In this document: positions 17,963 to 25,666 of the stretch, one piece after another
How the letters are laid out: the number at the start of each line of letters is the position of its first letter
Position numbering within the stretch: position 1 is the first letter of the stretch
Source of the DNA: an uncultured beta proteobacterium
GTDB taxonomy: Bacteria > Pseudomonadota > Gammaproteobacteria > Burkholderiales > Burkholderiaceae_C
Direction: 5' to 3'
DNA length: 64,000 nt
NCBI GenBank assembly: GCA_903938815.1
Contig: CAJAES010000034.1
Location: forward strand, 62,001-126,000
Translations under genes and position numbers: made by a program
Notes under the pieces: model-generated
Seen by the model: the letters and a program-made list of their open reading frames with translations, nothing else
The model's database searches: none
Told to the model about the DNA's origin: nothing

Positions 17963-18610
17963 ATGGCCCCGGATCTCCTCATCGATGAACTTCCGGATTC
18001 CAGCCCGGAGTTGCGTGCACTCGCACGCTGCGGCTCGCCGCGCGACTACGCCCGTGGCCGCCTGCTGGTCGAGGAAGGCGAAAGCAGCGATACGCTGTTC
18101 ATCATCCTCGCCGGGCGTCTGCGCGCGTTCTCGGTGGCCGATAGCGGCCGTGAGATCACCTATGGCAGCTACGGCCCGGGAGAGTACGTCGGCGAGATGA
18201 GCCTCGACGGCGGCCCCCGCGCCGCCAATGTCGAGGCCCTCGAGCGCTGCATCTGTTCGGTCGTGCCGAGGCATGATCTCGAGAAGTTCATCGCCGACAA
18301 CCCGGCCTTTGCCTTCGAACTGATGGCCAAGCTCATCCGCCGCGCTCGGGCGGCGACGCTGTCGGCTCGGCAGATGGCCCTGAACGACGTCTACGGCCGC
18401 CTGCGCTGGCTGCTCGAATCGCGCGCAGAGCCTGATGTCCAGGGCGGCCGGCGCGTGGTGGCGCGGCTGACCCACCTGGAAATGGCGCAACACATCGGCA
18501 GCTCGCGTGAAATGGTGAGCCGCCTGATGAAGGATCTCGAACGCGGCGGATTCGTCGTCATCGAGAAGGACGGCATCCACCTGCCAGCGCCGTTGCCGGC
18601 GCGCTGGTGA
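17963..18610 (+). CDS. Crp/Fnr-family transcriptional regulator 2
   Basis: Cyclic-nucleotide-binding-fold regulator, 215 aa. The N-terminal beta-roll contains GRLLVEEGESSDTLFIILAG and the phosphate-cassette-like GEYVGEMSLDGGPRAANVEA, close to true CRP (GExxGEMxLxxGxxR), so nucleotide binding is plausible. The C-terminal winged helix is LTHLEMAQHIGSSREMVSRL. ATG 17963 is preferred over a TTG at 17948. It is unlike regulator 1 in this window, which lacks the nucleotide cassette. Confidence 0.9.
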   Translation: MAPDLLIDELPDSSPELRALARCGSPRDYARGRLLVEEGESSDTLFIILAGRLRAFSVADSGREITYGSYGPGEYVGEMSLDGGPRAANVEALERCICSVVPRHDLEKFIADNPAFAFELMAKLIRRARAATLSARQMALNDVYGRLRWLLESRAEPDVQGGRRVVARLTHLEMAQHIGSSREMVSRLMKDLERGGFVVIEKDGIHLPAPLPARW

Positions 18611-18619
18611 TGTTGCCGC

Positions 18620-19540
18620 TCAGGAGCGGGCGGGTGGGCTGAACTCCCGGGAGGGCTTGTCAGCACGGGCATAGAGCCCGTCCACCTTCGGCAGCTTGGC
18701 CTGGATGTCCTGGATGCGCGATTCGCCCGCCGGGTGCGTGGACATGAACTGCGGCGGTGCGCCTGCGCTCGCCTTCATCATCTTCTGCCACAGGGTGATG
18801 CCGGCGGCAGGGTCGTAGCCCGCCCGCGCTGCGAGTTCCATGCCGACGATGTCGGCCTCGGATTCGTCCTCCCGGCTGAATTTCAGAGTCAGCAGCGTGG
18901 CACCGGCGCCCAGCAGGGCATCGCCTGTGCTGCCCAGGCCCAGCAACGAGCTGAACAGGTTGGCGCCCAGCCGCGTGGCCGCCGTCTTGCCCATGCGCTC
19001 GCGTGCGTGCTCGCGCAACGCATGGGCCATCTCGTGGCCCATGATCGTCGCAACCTCGGCGTCGCTGAGCTGCAGCTGCTGCAGGATGCCGTGATAGAAG
19101 GCGATCTTTCCGCCCGGCATGCAGAACGCGTTGAGTTCCTTGCTGCCGATCAGGTTGACTTCCCACTTCCAGCCGCGAGCCCGCGAGTTCCAGGGCAGGG
19201 TGTACGGAATCAGCCGCTCGGCAATCGCGCGCAGGCGCACCACCTGCGGGTGGTTGGCCGGGGCCAGCGCGCGTTGCTGCGCGGCCTCGCGCGTCATCTG
19301 CGTGTACTGCGTGGCCGCCGCCTGCTCCACCTGCTCGGCCGGAACCAGCTTGGTCCACTTCGACGTCTTGCCGACATCGTCGCGCACGCCCTCCTGGGTC
19401 TGCGACCATGCCGGCACGGCAGCGCCCGCCACCAGCAGGCCGGTGAACAGCCTGCGCTGGTGCAGGGCGCAGCGGCAGCCGCGCTCATGCGCCAGGGAGG
19501 GCAGCGGCACGGCGGCGTCGGTGCGAAAGCTTGGGATCAT
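18620..19540 (-). CDS. M48-family zinc metalloprotease
   Basis: Periplasmic or envelope protease of the LoiP/YcaL/BepA group, 306 aa. A hydrophobic signal (RRLFTGLLVAGAAVPAWS) lies at about 29-46 after an unusual 28-residue lead, so the true start may be later. The zinc motif is HEMAH (169-173), with the third-ligand region EDESEADIVGMELA near 230, and FMSTHPAGESRIQDI is typical of the family C-terminus. It probably degrades misfolded outer-membrane proteins. Convergent with Crp/Fnr regulator 2, 9 bp apart. Confidence 0.92.
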   Translation of the reverse strand: MIPSFRTDAAVPLPSLAHERGCRCALHQRRLFTGLLVAGAAVPAWSQTQEGVRDDVGKTSKWTKLVPAEQVEQAAATQYTQMTREAAQQRALAPANHPQVVRLRAIAERLIPYTLPWNSRARGWKWEVNLIGSKELNAFCMPGGKIAFYHGILQQLQLSDAEVATIMGHEMAHALREHARERMGKTAATRLGANLFSSLLGLGSTGDALLGAGATLLTLKFSREDESEADIVGMELAARAGYDPAAGITLWQKMMKASAGAPPQFMSTHPAGESRIQDIQAKLPKVDGLYARADKPSREFSPPARS

Positions 19541-19588
19541 GGGGCGTCAGATCGGCCTGCGCCGACATCGGTTCCGTGGTTCTTCATT

Positions 19589-21160
19589 CTAGGTTTGCGA
19601 TTCCAGCGCGCGGATCGGCGCCCTCAGCGCCCACAGCATCCCGAGCGCCGGCAGTGCCAGCACGGTGCTGACGATGAAGAACGTCGGCCAGCCGATGCTC
19701 TCCGCCAGAACGCCGGCCAGCGGCCCGACCCACACCCGGCCGACCGAGGCGAAGGCAGAGAGCAGCGCGAACTGCGTGGCCGTGAAGCGCTGGTTGCACA
19801 GGCTCATCAGGAAGGCCACGAAGGCGGCGGTGCCCATGCCGCCCGAGAGGTTCTCGAACGCGATCACCATCAGCAGGCCGCCGTCCACGGCCGTGGCCTT
19901 GTCCAGCTTGACGAAACCCCAGTCGAAGGCCGGCAGCGTCATGCCCGGCAAGGCGCCGGCGCCGTTGACGGCCAGCCACCAGAAGCCCAGGTTGCTGGCC
20001 GCCTGCAACAGCCCGAACACCAGCAGCGCGCGCCACAGGCCGATCTTGAGCATCAGCGCGCCGCCGATCAGCGCGCCGCCGATGGTCAGCCACAGGCCGA
20101 TCACCTTGTTCACGACGCCCACCTCGGCCGGGCTGTAGGCCATGCTCTTGAGCAGGAAGGGCGTCATCAGGCTGCCGGCAAAGGCGTCGCCGAGCTTGTA
20201 GAGAACGATCAGGCCCAGGAAGGCCATCGCGCCCGGCTGCGCGAAGTAGCTCGACAAGCCACCCAGCAGGGTCTGGAACTTCGCCCGCCGTGCCGCCCAC
20301 GCGGCCAGGGGCAGCGTGAAGCCGATGCCCAGCAGCAGGGCGGCCAGGTCGACCCAGCGCTTCTGCAGGCGCGGCTCCAGCGTGCTGCCCTCGAGCAGCG
20401 GCCCCAGCAGCGCCTGCGCTACGGGTTGCGCGAAGCGGTCGCTCAGCAGGTAGCCTACCGCCACGGCCGCCAGCACGGCGGCAAAGCCGAGGAGGTCCTG
20501 GCGCGCCGCCGGCCGCGGGCCGGGCGGGGTCGGCACACGCGGCAGCACGGTGGCCGACAGCACGGCCGCAGCCACCATCAGCCATGCCATGAAGCGGTAG
20601 ACCTCGGGCCAGGTCCAGCCGCCCTGCTGGGATGGGTCGGTCCAGATCAGCGCAATGCCGCCGGAGACGATCATCGCCAGCCGGTAGCCCATGACGTTGA
20701 GCGAGGCGCCCAGGCCGCGCTCGGGTGGCGGGAGCAGGTCGGTGCGGTAGGCGTCGAGCACGACGTCCTGCGACGCGGACATGAACGCCACCGCCACGGC
20801 GATCAGCGCGAAGACCCGGATCGAATCCGTGGGCGAGGTCGCTGCCAGAGCCGCGAGCGCGCCCGCGAGCAGCAACTGGGTCAGCACCAGCCAACCGCGC
20901 CGCCGGCCCAGCAGCGGCAGGTCGAAGCGGTCCATCAGCGGCGCCCACAGGAACTTGAAGGTGTAGGGCAGCCCGACCAGGCTCAGGAAGCCGATGGTGG
21001 CAATGTCCACGCCTTCCAGCGTGAGCCACGCCTGCAGCGCCTGCCCGGTGAGGGCCAGCGGCAGGCCGGAGGCGAAGCCGAGAATGGCAACGACGACAAG
21101 GCGGTGCAGCGCCGCGGCGCGCATCGCCAGGGTGCGCGGGGAATCGGAAACAGCGGGCAT
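19589..21160 (-). CDS. ampG: Muropeptide MFS transporter AmpG
   Basis: Imports GlcNAc-anhydroMurNAc peptides for peptidoglycan recycling across the inner membrane. The protein is 523 aa, slightly longer than E. coli AmpG, from an extra stretch around residues 205-290. I recognise GFASGLPLALTG, FKFLWAPLMDR, RRRGWL, SASQDVVLDAYRTDLLP, VLYKLGDAFAGSL and ENLSGGMGTAAFVAFLMSLC. About 12-14 membrane segments. The gene appears monocistronic. The product may influence beta-lactamase induction if an AmpR/AmpC pair exists elsewhere. Confidence 0.95.
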   Translation of the reverse strand: MPAVSDSPRTLAMRAAALHRLVVVAILGFASGLPLALTGQALQAWLTLEGVDIATIGFLSLVGLPYTFKFLWAPLMDRFDLPLLGRRRGWLVLTQLLLAGALAALAATSPTDSIRVFALIAVAVAFMSASQDVVLDAYRTDLLPPPERGLGASLNVMGYRLAMIVSGGIALIWTDPSQQGGWTWPEVYRFMAWLMVAAAVLSATVLPRVPTPPGPRPAARQDLLGFAAVLAAVAVGYLLSDRFAQPVAQALLGPLLEGSTLEPRLQKRWVDLAALLLGIGFTLPLAAWAARRAKFQTLLGGLSSYFAQPGAMAFLGLIVLYKLGDAFAGSLMTPFLLKSMAYSPAEVGVVNKVIGLWLTIGGALIGGALMLKIGLWRALLVFGLLQAASNLGFWWLAVNGAGALPGMTLPAFDWGFVKLDKATAVDGGLLMVIAFENLSGGMGTAAFVAFLMSLCNQRFTATQFALLSAFASVGRVWVGPLAGVLAESIGWPTFFIVSTVLALPALGMLWALRAPIRALESQT

Positions 21161-21199
21161 CCGACTGATTCTAGGAGGCGCCCCCGCCCGGCTGCACGC

Positions 21200-21973
21200 T
21201 TACTTCGGTGCGTCCGGGTGCTGCTGGTAGATCGCCTGCGCCAAGGCCAGCAGGGTCTCGCGCGGCAGGGCGCCCACGAGCGCGTAGCCGGCGCCGGATT
21301 CGACCCAGTAGAACAGCCCCAGCTCGCCCTGCCGCTCGTAGCGGAAAGCTGCGGGTGTGCCCCGCTCTGGCTTGCGCAGGTAGACGGTGACACGCAGACC
21401 CTGGGCGTCCTGGTACATCAGCTGCGCGCTCTTCCCCGCGCCATCGGGAAGCAGCCGGCCTCCCACCAGTTCGAACCCCTGGGCCCGCAGGTCGAAGAGC
21501 TTCACGGGCACGTCGATGCGCCGCGTGAGCCAGCGCGCCAGGTGCTCCTCCTGGGCCTTCACCTCCACCGCATGCCGGGGCTCCGGCACGAACACAGCGT
21601 GCGCATAGGCCGCGCGCTGCACCCAGTTTCCGGGGGCGGATGAGCTCATCGGCATAGCGGCGCGCTGCCACTGCCATAGTCCGCCCGCGCCCAGCGCGAC
21701 TCCGGCCAGCACCAGCCCGGCCGCCATGGCCGCCTGCCGCCAGGCGGGTGGTCCGCGGTGGCCGAGCGCGGTGTCGCGCAGGCGTGCGGGCACCGGCTCC
21801 GCCAGCGCTGCGGCGCCCAGCGCGCGCAACGCCTCGGCGTCGGCGGCCCACAGGCGCAGACGGGCTTCGTCCTCGGGGTGGGCCGACAGCCAGTCGCTCA
21901 CGCTCGCCTGCTCATCGGTCGGGAGCGCGTTGTCCAGCCAGGCGCTGAGTTGATCGTCGGTCGGTCGGTTCAT
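21200..21973 (-). CDS. Anti-sigma factor
   Basis: Inner-membrane anti-sigma protein of 257 aa. The N-terminal cytosolic part (QLSAWLDNALPTDEQASVSDWLSAHPEDEARLRLW) is the usual sigma-binding layout without a zinc HxxxCxxC motif. A single membrane helix lies at about 80-98 (AAMAAGLVLAGVALGAGGL), followed by a periplasmic domain of about 150 residues. Its ATG overlaps the sigma gene stop (ATGA), so the pair is co-translated. It likely holds the sigma factor inactive until an envelope signal arrives. Confidence 0.88.
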   Translation of the reverse strand: MNRPTDDQLSAWLDNALPTDEQASVSDWLSAHPEDEARLRLWAADAEALRALGAAALAEPVPARLRDTALGHRGPPAWRQAAMAAGLVLAGVALGAGGLWQWQRAAMPMSSSAPGNWVQRAAYAHAVFVPEPRHAVEVKAQEEHLARWLTRRIDVPVKLFDLRAQGFELVGGRLLPDGAGKSAQLMYQDAQGLRVTVYLRKPERGTPAAFRYERQGELGLFYWVESGAGYALVGALPRETLLALAQAIYQQHPDAPK

Positions 21974-22503
21974 ACCACTCGCCGCAGGGTCGGGGCGCCC
22001 GACCGGTCACGGCCTTCCAGAAACTGCCGCATCGCAGCGCGTGCGCGGCAAACGCGTGACATGACGGTGCCCACGGGGACATGCATCACTTCGGCCACCT
22101 CGGCATAGCTGAGCTGCTCCACGCAGACCAGCAGCAGCGTCTCGCGCTGGTCGACCGACAGCCGTGCCAGCGCGGCCACCAGGTCCAGGCGCAGGCCGAC
22201 GTCGGTGCCAGCGTGGCCACCGGCTCGGTCCTGCAGGTCCTGCAGGTCCGCTGGCGCCAGCATGGACAGGCGCTGGTCGCGCCGGCGTTGATCCATGTGG
22301 GCGTTGTGGGCGATGGACAGCAGCCAGACCAGCATGTCGCGCTGCTGGTCGAACTGGTGCCAGTGCGTCAGGCCGCGTTCCAGCGCGCTCTGCACCAGAT
22401 CGTCGGCACGGTCGACGTCGAACACCAGGGACCGCGCATAGCGCCGCAACCGCGGGATGTGCCCGAGCAGTTGCTGGCGGAAGGCGGAAGGTGCCGAACT
22501 CAC
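21970..22503 (-). CDS. ECF RNA polymerase sigma factor 1
   Basis: Extracytoplasmic-function sigma factor of 177 aa. Region 2 (PRLRRYARSLVFDVDRADDL, then VQSALERGL) and region 4 (LSVDQRETLLLVCVEQLSYA, then EVMHVPVGTVMSRVCRAR) are clear. The start appears to be GTG at 22503. It forms an operon with the anti-sigma gene through a 4-bp overlap. It is distinct from the second sigma factor at 44964, which belongs to another ECF class. Confidence 0.92.
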   Translation of the reverse strand: MSSAPSAFRQQLLGHIPRLRRYARSLVFDVDRADDLVQSALERGLTHWHQFDQQRDMLVWLLSIAHNAHMDQRRRDQRLSMLAPADLQDLQDRAGGHAGTDVGLRLDLVAALARLSVDQRETLLLVCVEQLSYAEVAEVMHVPVGTVMSRVCRARAAMRQFLEGRDRSGAPTLRRVV

Positions 22504-22567
22504 ATCGTGCTTACGTGGCGCGAGGGCCGATCATTCCAGTACCGGTGTCGCCGATGCTGGCCGCGTT

Positions 22568-23173
22568 TCACGCGGGCAGGAAGCCCAGCCGCAGCGTCAC
22601 CTGGTGCGCATTGACCTGCCGTTCCAGGCGCAGCCCGGTGGCAGCCGCCAGTTGCAGCAGCAAAGCCCAGTGCAACTCGTCCAGGGCGTTCGGCGCCACC
22701 CCGAACAGCTCCTGGCCGGGAATGCGCACCGTGAGTGACAGCGTGGGAAGCGGCGGCACGCCGTGCTGCGCGACGCTGCAGTCCAGATCCTGTCCCAGCG
22801 CCAGCGCGTGCCCCATGGCCAGATCGAGCGCCTGCTTGAGAACGCCGGCGCTGACGCGCACCGAGACGCTCTCCTGCGGGCCGCTCAACCGGGCGCCGCG
22901 GCGGTCCATCTCGGATGCCCATTCGGCGCGGGCCTGCAGCATGGCCAGGCCAAGATCGATGCTCTCCGGAGCCAGCGCGCCGTGCCCGCCGCAGATGCGG
23001 CCCAGCGACTGCAGTTGCAGGCCCAGTGTCTCCAGATCGTCCAGGACGGACGCGGTCGCGGGCTGCAGCTTCGCGCCGGCCGTCGCGCGGCAGATGGCCT
23101 GGGCGAGCGTCTCGCCGAGCCGGCTCATCAGCAGTGCGGTGTCGCGATGGTGCTCGAGGGGTGTGGTGGTCAT
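22568..23173 (-). CDS. Uncharacterised protein coupled to the GspE-like ATPase
   Basis: I do not recognise this 201-aa protein as a named family. The layout hints at a degenerate histidine-kinase core: helical first half (EHHRDTALLMSRLGETLAQA and following), then VLKQALDLAMGHALALGQDL resembling an N-box, and a final HWALLLQLAAATGLRLERQV that looks like the end of an ATPase fold but lacks clear G-boxes. ATG 23173 overlaps the ATPase stop (ATGA), so it is co-translated with it. It may be an accessory or regulatory partner. This is inference. Confidence 0.7.
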   Translation of the reverse strand: MTTTPLEHHRDTALLMSRLGETLAQAICRATAGAKLQPATASVLDDLETLGLQLQSLGRICGGHGALAPESIDLGLAMLQARAEWASEMDRRGARLSGPQESVSVRVSAGVLKQALDLAMGHALALGQDLDCSVAQHGVPPLPTLSLTVRIPGQELFGVAPNALDELHWALLLQLAAATGLRLERQVNAHQVTLRLGFLPA

Positions 23174-25053
23174 TGATTGGTCGCAGCAAGAACTTCGGGG
23201 AGGTCGGTGTCGCCAGCCAGCACCTTCTCGATGCCGTCCTGGCGCAGTGTCGCCATGCCGGTCGCGAGCCCGGCGGCCTGGAGATCGGCGGCGCTGGCGC
23301 GGCGGCGGATCAGGACACGCAGCCCTTCGTCGGCGACCAGCAGTTCGTGCAGCCCCATGCGCCCGCGGTAGCCCGTGCCCTCGCAGTGCCGGCATCCGAC
23401 GCGCCGCCACTGCCTGAGCTGTCCGTTCGGCGCAGCGTGGCGCTGGCGCCAGCGTGCGATGAGCGCGGCCTCGTCGTCCGCGCTGCTCACGCCGGGGGTG
23501 CCGGTCGCGCTGCCCAGGTACTGGTGGGCCAATGCGGTGAGCGCGGCTGCCGGCATGGGCTCGGCCACCCTGCAGTCGGGGCACAGCCGGCGTACCAGCC
23601 GCTGGGCCAGGATGGCGAGCAGCGAATCCGAGAACATGAAGGGGTCGAGCCCGATCTCCAGCAGCCGGTTGATGCTCTCCGGTGCCGAGTTGGTGTGCAG
23701 CGTGGACATCACCAGGTGCCCCGTCAGCGAGGCCTCGACCGCGATGCGCGAAGTCTCCTCGTCGCGCATCTCGCCGATCATGATCACGTCCGGGTCGGCA
23801 CGCAGGAAGGTGCGCATGGCGGCGGCGAAGGTCCAGCCGATGCGGGGGTTCACCTGGACCTGGCGCAGGCCTTCCTGCGTGATCTCCACCGGGTCTTCGG
23901 CGGTCCAGATCTTTCGCTTGATGGTGTTGAGCTCCCGCATCACCGAGTGCAGCGTGGTGGTCTTGCCGCAGCCCGTGGGGCCGCAGATCAGCACCAGGCC
24001 GTAGGCCTTGGCCATCACGCTGCGCAGCCCCGACAGGTTGGCCGCCGACAGGCCGATGCGCTCGAGCGGCAAGGGCTCCATGCCGCCGAGAAGGCGCAGC
24101 ACGACATCCTCGAGCCCGCGCGACGTGGGAATGGTGACCACCCGCAGTTCGGTCGCGGTGCCGCCATGGCGGGCAAAGTCGATCTTGCCGTCCTGCGGCT
24201 TGCGATGCTCGGCGATGTCGAGATCGGCCATGATCTTCAGCCGCGCCACCAGCGCGAAGCGCACGGCCGCCGGAACGTCCAGCCAGTGCACGAGATCGCC
24301 GTCGACGCGCATCCGCACGCGCACGGGGCGGGGCGGCTCTGCGGTCTCGATGTGGATGTCCGAGGCGTTGTGGGCCACTGCGTCTGCGATCAGTCGGTTG
24401 ACCAGGCGCACCAGCGTGTTGTCGGACTCCGACAGGACGGCCCGGTCGTTGCCCGCATCCGAGGCCGCGCTGCGCGCCAGATCGGCCGCCAGCTGGTGCA
24501 GCTCGGTCGGCACCGCGCCGTTGGTCGGCGCCGGGGCTGCTGCCGGATGGAACTTGTACGCACGCGCCACCGCCGACGCCAGGCTGCCGGGCTTGGCGCC
24601 CACGGCCACGATCGGCAGGTCGCTGATGAAGCGCAGGTCATTGAGAACGCGCTTGTTCCAGGGGTCCGGCACGGCCACCACCAGCGTGTCGCCACGCACC
24701 ATCAACGGCAGTACGCCTTCACGTTCGGCCACGCTCTGGGGCACCCGCTTCAGCGCGGCGGGTTCCGGCTCCAGGATGTCGGGATCGACGATCTGCACGC
24801 CCAGCCAGCCGGCCAGCGCCGCCTGCAGCTGCGAGGGTGTCAGCGCCCCGGCCTCCACCAGCATCTCGCCCAGTTCGCGGCGCGGCACCGAGCGCGCCTG
24901 CGCCTGGAGTGCGCGCTCGAGCAGGGCGGCGTCGATGAGGTGACGCGAAATCAGGGCCTGCCCCAGGTGCGCTTCGTGGGTGCCCGGGTCGGACTGCAGT
25001 TGTCGCCAGAGCGCGTCCAGCGGTGTTGCGGGGCTTGTGGAGAGGTCGGTCAT
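23170..25053 (-). CDS. GspE/PulE/PilB-family secretion or pilus ATPase
   Basis: Cytoplasmic assembly ATPase of 627 aa. The N-terminal MshEN/GspE-N region runs to about residue 165. The ATPase domain has Walker A GPTGCGKTTT, Asp box AEDPVEITQEGLRQVQVNPRIGW, Walker B DPDVIMIGEMRDEET and His box STLHTNSA. Zinc-type cysteine pairs (CPDC, CRHC) follow. It has an insert-bearing C-terminus (GVSSADDEAAL). No gspF, gspD, pilC or pilin gene lies in the window, only the 201-aa partner, so it is an orphan here and the machine it drives is unknown. Confidence 0.92.
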   Translation of the reverse strand: MTDLSTSPATPLDALWRQLQSDPGTHEAHLGQALISRHLIDAALLERALQAQARSVPRRELGEMLVEAGALTPSQLQAALAGWLGVQIVDPDILEPEPAALKRVPQSVAEREGVLPLMVRGDTLVVAVPDPWNKRVLNDLRFISDLPIVAVGAKPGSLASAVARAYKFHPAAAPAPTNGAVPTELHQLAADLARSAASDAGNDRAVLSESDNTLVRLVNRLIADAVAHNASDIHIETAEPPRPVRVRMRVDGDLVHWLDVPAAVRFALVARLKIMADLDIAEHRKPQDGKIDFARHGGTATELRVVTIPTSRGLEDVVLRLLGGMEPLPLERIGLSAANLSGLRSVMAKAYGLVLICGPTGCGKTTTLHSVMRELNTIKRKIWTAEDPVEITQEGLRQVQVNPRIGWTFAAAMRTFLRADPDVIMIGEMRDEETSRIAVEASLTGHLVMSTLHTNSAPESINRLLEIGLDPFMFSDSLLAILAQRLVRRLCPDCRVAEPMPAAALTALAHQYLGSATGTPGVSSADDEAALIARWRQRHAAPNGQLRQWRRVGCRHCEGTGYRGRMGLHELLVADEGLRVLIRRRASAADLQAAGLATGMATLRQDGIEKVLAGDTDLPEVLAATNQ

Positions 25054-25234
25054 TGCGTGCGGTGTGCGGTAGCTTGTCGCCCGCGCAGACTAGAGACCCG
25101 CCAATGCGCCAACAAGTGCGGATGCCACGCCGCGCGCCGGATTCGCAGCCGATTGGCACTGGAATTGAGCCGGATCAAACCCCTGGCGAGACATCCCTCT
25201 TGCAAATGGCGCCCCAGACCGCAACTCGGCTTTC

Positions 25235-25666
25235 ATGAGCACATCCCATCATGTCGCCTGCGCCGGCTGCGGCGCACTCAACCGCGTGCCGTCGGAGCGC
25301 CTGGCCGAAGACCCCGTGTGTGGCCGCTGCGGCCAGCCGCTGCTCGCGGGCGAACCGGTCGAACTGACCGAGGCGAATTTCGACCGCGTCACCAGCCGCA
25401 CCGATTTGCCGGTGCTGGTGGACTTCTGGGCGCCGTGGTGCGGCCCGTGCCGCAGCATGGCACCGGCCTTCGCGCAGGCCGCGCAGCAGCTCAAGGGCCG
25501 CGCGCTGCTGGTGAAGGTGGACACCGAAGCCAACCCGCAGCTGGCGGCGCGATTCGGCATCCGCAGCATCCCGACGATGGTGCGCTTCGAGGGTGGCCGC
25601 GAGGCGGCCCGGCAGTCCGGCGCGCTGCCCGCCGGCGCCATCGTGGCCCTGGCGCAGCCGCGCTGA
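25235..25666 (+). CDS. trxC: Thioredoxin 2
   Basis: Thiol-disulfide reductase of 143 aa, cytoplasmic. The N-terminal zinc finger has two CxxC pairs (Cys9/12 and Cys29/32), the mark of TrxC, followed by the thioredoxin fold with active site WCGPC (68-72) and FGIRSIPTMVRF. In E. coli trxC is induced by oxidative stress via OxyR. No clear OxyR site was recognised in the 181 bp upstream. Its stop codon directly abuts the stop of the convergent binding-protein gene (TGATCA), with no space between them. Confidence 0.95.
   Translation: MSTSHHVACAGCGALNRVPSERLAEDPVCGRCGQPLLAGEPVELTEANFDRVTSRTDLPVLVDFWAPWCGPCRSMAPAFAQAAQQLKGRALLVKVDTEANPQLAARFGIRSIPTMVRFEGGREAARQSGALPAGAIVALAQPR

Noticed and set aside
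18734..21643. Very long plus-strand open frame opposite the M48 protease and ampG genes.
   Set aside because: It is antisense to two recognised genes, has Arg/Gln/His-rich composition typical of high-GC shadow frames and no family motif.
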